Origin: a bacterium
GTDB lineage: Bacteria > Patescibacteriota > Minisyncoccia > UBA6257 > 2-01-FULL-56-20
Direction: 5' to 3'
DNA length: 15,289 nucleotides
Assembly (NCBI GenBank): GCA_021813155.1
Contig: JAKALK010000015.1
Location: forward strand, 1-15,289
A program made the translations under genes and the position numbers. Under the pieces are notes generated by a model. The model saw nothing but the letters and a program-made list of their open reading frames with translations. It was not told where the DNA came from and did no database searches. Below, one piece after another: positions 7,090-11,125 of this stretch (position 1 is the stretch's first letter; each line of letters starts with the position of its first letter).

Positions 7090-7098
7090 ATTATATCA
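7090..7098 (-). promoter_or_regulatory. Extended -10 promoter of the hpf leader RNA
   Basis: On the minus strand the sequence is TGATATAAT: a TGn extension (7096-7098) and a perfect TATAAT (7090-7095). Transcription should start near 7083. A perfect DnaA box (7125-7133) lies just upstream of the -35 position. Confidence 0.65.
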
Positions 7099-7123
7099 CT
7101 GAAGTTTGAAAAATTTGTCGAAA

Positions 7124-7304
7124 CTGTGGATAAGTTGCGCCTGTGAATTAATATAGCCCGATCTTACTAGCTGTCGTTGATCAAAATGATTAGCCATTAG
7201 TTTAAGTGATCTAAAATAAATTACGCGGCATGAGAGAAAAGGCAATTAAGCTAAATCGGAAAGTGGTTATGAGATAGACAGTGAACAGAAATCCTTATCC
7301 ACAG
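7124..7304. promoter_or_regulatory. Two inverted perfect DnaA boxes between divergent promoters
   Basis: CTGTGGATAAG (7124-7134) and CTTATCCACAG (7294-7304) are exact 11-bp inverted copies, each holding the DnaA consensus box TTATCCACA. The right box overlaps the -35 position of the first structured RNA; the left box lies just upstream of the hpf-leader promoter. The AT-rich spacer holds no gene. A third, one-mismatch box, TTATCAACA, is at 7690-7698, shortly before the second RNA's promoter. Confidence 0.6.
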
Positions 7305-7320
7305 CTAACTAATGCCGACT

Positions 7321-7329
7321 TGCTATAAT
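7321..7329 (+). promoter_or_regulatory. Extended -10 promoter of structured RNA copy 1
   Basis: TGCTATAAT gives a perfect TGn extension and a perfect TATAAT (7324-7329). The predicted start is 7336-7337, exactly where the first conserved stem begins. The -35 position is occupied by the DnaA box rather than a TTGACA-like hexamer. Confidence 0.75.
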
Positions 7330-7335
7330 CTCATT

Positions 7336-7690
7336 AGCTGACCCTGCGGGACCTTGTGTCTCGCGGCTAGGAAAGCCAGGGAACTAGCTCTATTAGGGGC
7401 TTTATAATTGGACAACTTGGATCAAACTTCACCGCTTTGGTGGAGGTGGGACCACCTGCAGTAGGTATATCCCTTACGGATCAGCACTCTTCATGGCATG
7501 AGGTCATGAGGGCGTCGATTCTCATGTTTCCGATTCGGAACGGGCATGGCGATGATCTGTGAGCTGCCCGTAGGCATCGGCAAAATAACTTAACCTAAAA
7601 TCTAGTTCCCTGTCTTTGCCGAAATCATGCTCTAAAACGAGCCTGAAAATGAGCGCCAGGATATTCTCCCGGCGCTCTTCCATTTTTATT
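7336..7690 (+). ncRNA. Retron-like structured RNA, copy 1 (candidate msr-msd)
   Basis: This is a roughly 350-nt non-coding unit with its own promoter and terminator. Elements seen, in order: a leader hairpin GCGGGAC/GTCTCGC (7346-7364); arm a1 (7364-7387) ending CAGGGAACTAG; AGCTCT; a conserved core with a two-storey hairpin (GGGA 7448-7451/TCCC 7470-7473 around ACCT 7454-7457/AGGT 7463-7466); a variable domain (about 7479-7570); arm a2 (7602-7621) starting CTAGTTCCCTG; a hairpin GCTC/GAGC (7629-7642); and the terminator. a1 and a2 pair over 19 bp (11 + 4 + 4). As in retrons, the pairing flanks the whole element and a1 ends in UAGC, the context of the retron priming guanosine. Copy 2 at 7741-8080 keeps every conserved element. 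The retron identity is inference from the RT next door. Confidence 0.75.
7651..7690 (+). terminator. Terminator of structured RNA copy 1
   Basis: GAGCGCC (7651-7657) pairs with GGCGCTC (7671-7677) and is followed by TTCCATTTTTATT. The T tract is interrupted, so some read-through is possible. Confidence 0.7.
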
Positions 7691-7728
7691 TATCAACAAA
7701 AATCAAGTATTTCTAAGAATAAATGATG

Positions 7729-7734
7729 TATAAT
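7729..7734 (+). promoter_or_regulatory. -10 element of structured RNA copy 2
   Basis: A perfect TATAAT lies 7 nt before the first base of the conserved 5' stem (about 7741), the same spacing as in copy 1. No clear -35 hexamer is visible. Confidence 0.65.
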
Positions 7735-7740
7735 TGAATT

Positions 7741-8080
7741 AGAGCTCACCCGCCAACGACTAATAGTCTTGGCACATCGGTAAAGCTCGGGTGGGACAGC
7801 TCTCTTGGGGTCTATTTCGACCACATCTTGGGCAAATTCTCTGTTGAATAGACGGGGAGTCGGGACGTCCTGCAGAAGGGCTATCCCTGAGCGGTTGAGG
7901 TTTCCTTTTCTCTCGTTCTTTTCTTTTTTCTTTCTGGGATGGCGAGAAGGAAGGAGCTACCCTCAACAACGGCTATATTGCCCCGAGTTCTCTGCCCCAC
8001 CCACTTGCCGTAAATTTCACTCTAAATTGGAGTGTGAAAGCATAGGCGCCTCGGGAAACCTTGGCGCCGCTTTTCTTTTT
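7741..8080 (+). ncRNA. Retron-like structured RNA, copy 2 (candidate msr-msd)
   Basis: This is a diverged homologue of copy 1, about 340 nt long, in the same order. The leader hairpin is CCAA-c-GACT/AGTC-TTGG (7753-7772). Arm a1 (7778-7799) ends GGGTGGGACAG and is followed by AGCTCT as in copy 1. Then come GTCTATT/AATAGAC (7810-7853), the two-storey hairpin (GGGA 7862-7865/TCCC 7884-7887 around TCCT 7868-7871/AGGG 7877-7880), and a long imperfect hairpin (GTTGAGG 7894-7900 with CCTCAAC 7961-7967, then 13 positions 7903-7915 with 7943-7955). Arm a2 (7992-8010), the CACTC/GAGTG hairpin (8018-8034) and the terminator complete it. a1:a2 is 16 bp with one mismatch and an internal loop. Most identity with copy 1 lies in AGCTCT, CTTGG..CAAA, GGGAC, CCTGCAG.AGG, TATCCCT and TTGCCG. 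The long hairpin would be the msd if this is a retron. Confidence 0.75.
8037..8080 (+). terminator. Terminator of structured RNA copy 2
   Basis: GGCGCC (8045-8050) pairs with GGCGCC (8063-8068), with an inner GG/CC and GAAA loop. It is followed by GCTTTTCTTTTT; AAAGC (8037-8041) can extend the stem with GCTTT. Confidence 0.85.
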
Positions 8081-8086
8081 ATAGGC

Positions 8087-8115
8087 TTGACTTATCTTTA
8101 AATCAGCAATATAGA
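8087..8115 (+). promoter_or_regulatory. Promoter of the reverse transcriptase gene
   Basis: TTGACT (8087-8092) and TATAGA (8110-8115) are separated by exactly 17 nt, with transcription starting near 8122. The RT therefore has its own mRNA with a leader of about 46 nt, unlike typical retrons where one transcript carries both ncRNA and RT. Confidence 0.75.
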
Positions 8116-8167
8116 GAGAAAAGTGGTTCTTGAGTTCCACCTAGTGAACATTAAACAGGAGGAATAA

Positions 8168-9079
8168 TTGAGACTTGACACTGCTATATCAGATTTAAGC
8201 GGAATTCCTCGCTTTCACGCTATTCGGTTAACCGACCGCAACCCTATGAGCGGCAGAGTTAAAAGGCGCACGGTATACAACCCAAATCCAGCTATGAGAG
8301 CGCTTCATGCCGCGCTGATTTATGACCTAAGGCACATGGAGTGCAAACTCGATCTCCAGATGGCTACAGGCTCTCGTCCAGGAAGCTCGCCTCGGAAGAA
8401 TGTACAGCCTCACCGCTGCAACCGATTCTTCTACTTAACGGATTTAAAGGGAGCATACCCGAGTGTCGACATCGAGAAGTTGGCTCATATCCTGTGTATC
8501 GTTTACCCCGATCTTACGGAAAGGTTGTCTTGGGTACTCCGGTTTCTCCACGACTATTGCGCTCCGCCTCGCGGACGAGGGCTTGCTATTGGCGCCCCGG
8601 CCTCACCTGACCTTTTCAATACCTACGCAGCTTATCTGCTTGACAAACCCCTTATCCGATTCTGCCTCCAAGAAGAGATTACTGTAACTCGATATCTCGA
8701 CGACCTCACTTTTTCATCACAAGAGCGAATCGGTAAGAGAACTCGAGGCAGAATTAGAGACGTCGTGGCAAGAGCAGGACTCCGGATTAACCACCGTAAG
8801 TCAGAGGTTCACGATCTTCAGCTCGGTGGCCCAATTGCTATAAACGGCGTAGGATTGGAATACGGTGGCAGGATGTTTCTTCCTGCTATCTATCTCGAGG
8901 AGCTTCGAGCTTCTGTAGACAGAGCACTAGCAGGAGAAGATGAGCTTTTTAACCGCGTGGCAGGCATGATGAGTGCCTTCTACGCAATCACTGACTTGAA
9001 TAATATGACTGAGTCTGAAAGAGAGGTAGAGGGAAAATTCCGCGCTCTTCGAAGAGAGCACGCGCGAGGAAGGCGCTAG
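8168..9079 (+). CDS. Retron-type reverse transcriptase
   Basis: This 303-residue RT makes DNA from an RNA template. Motifs in order: the N-terminal RTVYNPNPAMRALHAAL region (34-50); NVQPH (78-82) in place of the retron NAxxH; TDLKGAYPSVD (91-101) with catalytic Asp92; GLAIGAPASPDLFN (138-151); YLDDLTFS (176-183) with catalytic Asp178-Asp179; RINHRKSEV (206-214); and ING at 225-227 in place of retron VTG, followed by FLPAIYLEELRASV, which matches the PRKYxRxLRA-like stretch of retron RTs. There is no maturase, HNH, protease or toxin domain. The start is the TTG at 8168, 5 nt after a perfect AGGAGG (8157-8162). The terminator overlaps the stop codon. The two structured RNAs lie directly upstream on the same strand. 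Downstream is murB in the opposite direction, so no effector is adjacent. A UG-type RT is a less likely alternative; the SP after GAPA excludes a DGR RT. Confidence 0.9.
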   Translation: MRLDTAISDLSGIPRFHAIRLTDRNPMSGRVKRRTVYNPNPAMRALHAALIYDLRHMECKLDLQMATGSRPGSSPRKNVQPHRCNRFFYLTDLKGAYPSVDIEKLAHILCIVYPDLTERLSWVLRFLHDYCAPPRGRGLAIGAPASPDLFNTYAAYLLDKPLIRFCLQEEITVTRYLDDLTFSSQERIGKRTRGRIRDVVARAGLRINHRKSEVHDLQLGGPIAINGVGLEYGGRMFLPAIYLEELRASVDRALAGEDELFNRVAGMMSAFYAITDLNNMTESEREVEGKFRALRREHARGRR

Positions 9080-9117
9080 AGTATGGGAGTTAAATTCCGC
9101 ACTCCGGCGCCTTTTTC
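9071..9117 (+). terminator. Terminator of the RT gene
   Basis: AGGCGC (9071-9076) pairs with GCGCCT (9107-9112), with inner GGAGT (9086-9090)/ACTCC (9101-9105) and a T5 tail. It overlaps the RT stop codon and touches the murB stop codon, so the island ends exactly at murB. Confidence 0.8.
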
Positions 9118-10090
9118 AGTTTACGATCTGGACTTCTTCTTCGGCGGAAATTCCGAATTTGCGTTTGAGGGTAGATTTTACAAGTTTAATAAGCGCTAAG
9201 ACGTCTCTAGCTTTGGCATTTTTGACGTTCACGATGAAGTTGGGGTGTTTAGTAGAGATCATTGCCCCTCCCCTCGTTATTCCTTTCAGCTCAGATTCAG
9301 AAATCAAGTAGGCGGTCGGGATAACTGGAAAAGGGTCGCTCTTAACCGGGACTACAGAACCCTTGAGGTTGAAATTTGACTGATGAACAGCTTCCGTGTA
9401 TTCCAGTGTTTCTTTTTTAAAAATTTGCGTCAGGGGAACGTTTTTAAAAACACTGCCGCTATTTGGATATTCCAAGGGATGCTTTTTTTTCCGAAAATCG
9501 ATTTTATCCAAAATAGCAGCGCGAATTTCTTTGGGATTGCCTTTTTTAAGTTTTAGGGTTGCTTCAAGAATAATTTCTTCATTGTCTTTCTCTTTAAAAA
9601 GGCTAGTTCGATATGAAAATCGACATGCTTTGTTTTTTCGTACAAAAACTTTAGAGTTTTTGATATTGAAACTAGTAACTGATTCGATACTATCTTTTAT
9701 TTCTCCCTTGAAGGCCCCAGCATTGCCGCGGATGGCGCCTCCGAGAGTCCCGGGTAGTCCACCGGCCCACTCGAGGCCACTTAAACCATGTTTGGTTGCA
9801 AATTTAAGTAAGTCCGACATTAAAACACCGGCTCCGGCTTTCACTTTCATTCCGCTTATTTTCAAAAATTTAATATCTGGCTTAAGGATAAAACCATTAA
9901 AGCCTTTATCGGAAAAAAGAAGATTAGTCCCGCCTCCTAAAATAAAAAAGTTTTGTTTTTTTGTTCTGCCCCAATAAACTGCTTCCTTTACTGCCTTCAC
10001 GGTCTTGGCTTCGAAAAAATATCGCGCTGGCCCCCCAATTTTATAGTTACTGAAACGCGAAAGAATAACGTTTTCTTTTATTTTGATCAT
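9116..10090 (-). CDS. murB: UDP-N-acetylenolpyruvoylglucosamine reductase MurB
   Basis: This 324-residue FAD enzyme reduces UDP-GlcNAc-enolpyruvate to UDP-MurNAc in cytoplasmic peptidoglycan synthesis. The FAD-binding part shows NYKIGGPARYF (15-25), ILGGGTNLLFSD (50-61) and GLEWAGGLPGTLGGAIRGNAGAF (105-127). Catalytic candidates are Tyr160-Arg161 in FSYRTS, Ser213 in NSGSVFKN, the proton donor, and Glu319 near the C-terminus (AEEEVQIV). Between FKN and AYLISESELKG lie about 40 residues, where the compact type II enzymes I know have only a short link. The ATG at 10088-10090 has no SD within range. A promoter at 10184-10211 starts the mRNA directly at a 20-bp hairpin. Confidence 0.97.
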   Translation of the reverse strand: MIKIKENVILSRFSNYKIGGPARYFFEAKTVKAVKEAVYWGRTKKQNFFILGGGTNLLFSDKGFNGFILKPDIKFLKISGMKVKAGAGVLMSDLLKFATKHGLSGLEWAGGLPGTLGGAIRGNAGAFKGEIKDSIESVTSFNIKNSKVFVRKNKACRFSYRTSLFKEKDNEEIILEATLKLKKGNPKEIRAAILDKIDFRKKKHPLEYPNSGSVFKNVPLTQIFKKETLEYTEAVHQSNFNLKGSVVPVKSDPFPVIPTAYLISESELKGITRGGAMISTKHPNFIVNVKNAKARDVLALIKLVKSTLKRKFGISAEEEVQIVN

Positions 10091-10098
10091 AAGGGAAA

Positions 10099-10176
10099 AC
10101 CCCCAGTGGGCTCGGGAGGGTGACCTCCTTTATGTTTGTTGTTAAATGAGTGCTCGCTCCCGAGCCCACTGGGGGT
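10099..10176 (-). promoter_or_regulatory. 20-bp perfect hairpin in the murB 5' leader
   Basis: ACCCCCAGTGGGCTCGGGAG (10099-10118) and its exact reverse complement (10157-10176) enclose a 38-nt loop. The predicted mRNA start (about 10177) places the hairpin at the very 5' end, and it ends 8 nt before the ATG. The loop carries AAAGGAGG (minus strand, 10124-10131), 34 nt from the start codon. GGAGG/CCTCC (10115-10128) can form a small competing hairpin. Confidence 0.65.
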
Positions 10177-10183
10177 AGTTTCA

Positions 10184-10211
10184 AGTATAAGATTTTTTGA
10201 TGACTATTCAA
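10184..10211 (-). promoter_or_regulatory. Probable murB promoter
   Basis: On the minus strand TTGAAT (10206-10211) and TATACT (10184-10189) are 16 nt apart. It lies downstream of the lipoprotein terminator, so murB needs it. Confidence 0.5.
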
Positions 10212-10219
10212 ATTCCCAG

Positions 10220-10257
10220 AAAAACAGGTAACCGCCAGGAAAACGAATCCTGGCGGT
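10220..10257 (-). terminator. Terminator of the 10279-10632 lipoprotein gene
   Basis: ACCGCCAGGA (10231-10240) pairs with TCCTGGCGGT (10248-10257); on the minus strand TTACCTGTTTTT follows. Confidence 0.8.
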
Positions 10258-10278
10258 CAACTTTGGTTCTACGTCCGA

Positions 10279-10632
10279 TTATCGAAAATCGGACACGCTG
10301 AACTCGAAGTAAATAGTGGTGTCATCGCAACCGTTCCCGCTCTTGACGCGCGAGAGGATGCCGAGGTTGCTGCTTTTGGCATTCACGTATACTGCCCCGC
10401 AATCCCAGCTTGATCCCCTTCTAACTTGTATTTCTACTCGATACAAGTGAGACGGCGTCGCATCGGTAAGGCGAGTACTCTGGGGCGTCCCGTTGATAAA
10501 CACTGTTAACGTGTCGCCCGGCAATCTGCTTGAGATCTCGATTGAAACATGATCCTTCGGCGGCCCGAAGATTTGACCTGGTGCGCACCCTGCGATAATC
10601 GCAAGCAATACAACGGCGAACAACCAACGCAT
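10279..10632 (-). CDS. Putative small lipoprotein, unknown function
   Basis: This 117-residue protein starts MRWLFAVVLLAIIAGC. The lipobox IAGC ends at Cys16, so the mature protein of about 100 residues is probably lipid-anchored outside the cytoplasm. The rest looks like a single beta-sandwich (SIEISSRLPGDTLTVFING, then alternating strands), with two further cysteines (Cys78 and Cys102) that could form a disulfide. No family recognised. The ATG at 10630-10632 has GGAGG six nt upstream, and the promoter (10683-10711) is near consensus. It is a single-gene unit closed by a terminator at 10220-10257. Like the 513-977 lipoprotein it is more GC-rich than its neighbours and has an SD, which suggests a similar accessory origin. 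Confidence 0.75.
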   Translation of the reverse strand: MRWLFAVVLLAIIAGCAPGQIFGPPKDHVSIEISSRLPGDTLTVFINGTPQSTRLTDATPSHLYRVEIQVRRGSSWDCGAVYVNAKSSNLGILSRVKSGNGCDDTTIYFEFSVSDFR

Positions 10633-10682
10633 GATAACCTCCGTTTTTGTGTTCAGTGTCGATTGGATACAGTACCGCTTAT

Positions 10683-10711
10683 ATCGTAACTAATATGTAT
10701 AATTTTGTCAA
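10683..10711 (-). promoter_or_regulatory. Promoter of the 10279-10632 lipoprotein gene
   Basis: On the minus strand TTGACA (10706-10711) and TACGAT (10683-10688) are 17 nt apart. Confidence 0.6.
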
Positions 10712-10740
10712 ATTCAAATCAGTTGCAGTGTAAAAAATAG

Positions 10741-10765
10741 CCGTTGCGCGACAACCGCGCAACGG
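10741..10765 (-). terminator. Terminator of the 10741-10965 ncRNA
   Basis: A 9-bp GC-rich stem (10741-10749 with 10757-10765) has a 7-nt loop and, on the minus strand, is followed by CTATTTTTTA. Confidence 0.8.
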
Positions 10766-10965
10766 TCTAATGAGCCGTCGGATTGAATAGATTGGAAAGC
10801 GTAGGTTACGCAACCCATCCAATCCATCTTATGCTTTTCAGATTGCACCTCCTTTCTCCAATCGTTGTAGGAATTTTTTGTTATCACCAAAATGTTTTGC
10901 CGTGACAACAATAGCCCAGCAATCCTAGGGGTGTTAACTCGTGTCTTTCTATCAGATCGAGTACT
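10741..10965 (-). ncRNA. Orphan ncRNA with hairpin-displayed SD sequence
   Basis: This transcription unit of about 225 nt has TTTACG-17 nt-TATAAT (10972-11000) as promoter and a 9-bp terminator CCGTTGCGC/GCGCAACGG (10741-10765) followed by CTATTTTTT. By eye it forms a roughly 15-bp hairpin (TTGTTGTCAC...GTGATAACAA, about 10868-10901) and GATTG/CAATC enclosing GAGAAAGGAGGTG in the loop (10842-10864 region). A second hairpin is GATTGG/CCAATC around GCGTA/TACGC. Because GATTG and CAATC recur, these hairpins can exchange partners. A 122-codon frame (10714-11082) crosses this unit and both terminators, so I treat the region as non-coding. Family unknown. Confidence 0.5.
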
Positions 10966-10971
10966 CCTAAA

Positions 10972-11000
10972 ATTATAATAATAAACTTCTGTCTCGTAAA
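10972..11000 (-). promoter_or_regulatory. Promoter of the 10741-10965 ncRNA
   Basis: On the minus strand TATAAT is at 10972-10977 and a weak -35 TTTACG at 10995-11000, with 17 nt between them. Confidence 0.45.
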
Positions 11001-11002
11001 AA

Positions 11003-11029
11003 GAACTAAAAACCCCTTGCGGGGTTTTT
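11003..11029 (-). terminator. Terminator of the 85-nt small RNA
   Basis: AAAAACCCC (11008-11016) and GGGGTTTTT (11021-11029) have loop TTGC. The stem is symmetrical and could stop transcription in both directions. Confidence 0.8.
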
Positions 11030-11089
11030 AGCCAAACATATTGATGGGGCAGTTCTTTGATTACCCAAAGAACTACTCGCACTCATTTA
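11003..11089 (-). ncRNA. Orphan small RNA of about 85 nt
   Basis: A strong promoter (TTGCAA 11118-11123, 17 nt, TGC-TACAAT ending at 11095) places the start near 11088. The transcript carries a 9-bp hairpin CAAAGAACT/AGTTCTTTG (11051-11074), a linker, then the terminator AAAAACCCC/GGGGTTTTT (11008-11029). No SD is present; a frame beginning with GTG at 11082 runs through the terminator. The unit looks like a stand-alone small RNA. It lies between the SIMPL gene and the next ncRNA, all on the same strand. Confidence 0.55.
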
Positions 11090-11094
11090 TGGGA

Positions 11095-11123
11095 ATTGTA
11101 GCAAAGGCAACTTAAAATTGCAA
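11095..11123 (-). promoter_or_regulatory. Promoter of the 85-nt small RNA
   Basis: On the minus strand TTGCAA (11118-11123), a 17-nt spacer ending in TGC, and TACAAT (11095-11100) form an extended -10 promoter. Confidence 0.6.
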
Positions 11124-11125
11124 GC

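Noticed and set aside
7124..7304. Chromosomal origin of replication
   Set aside because: Only two perfect DnaA boxes, no dnaA or dnaN nearby, and gene strand does not switch here. Kept as a regulatory site instead.
7336..8080. tmRNA, RNase P RNA, SRP RNA or 6S RNA
   Set aside because: No tRNA-like ends or tag frame, no AGGGTGAAA or ACAGAA P RNA signatures, no GGAAGCAGCC SRP loop. GGAAAGCCAGGG in copy 1 faintly resembles the P RNA GGAAAGTCCGGG, but copy 2 lacks it and two copies would be unusual.
7760..8101. Open frames of 69 and 98 codons on both strands
   Set aside because: They lie inside the second structured RNA, follow its stems and terminator, and have no SD.
7336..9117. Group II intron or diversity-generating retroelement
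   Set aside because: No domain V, no maturase region and no intron ends are seen; the RT has GAPASP instead of the DGR SQ motif, and there is no template/variable repeat pair or target gene.
10714..11082. 122-codon minus-strand open frame
   Set aside because: It runs through two strong terminators and at least one internal promoter, has no SD at its start, and its protein looks unlike a folded family. Two small-RNA units explain the region better.
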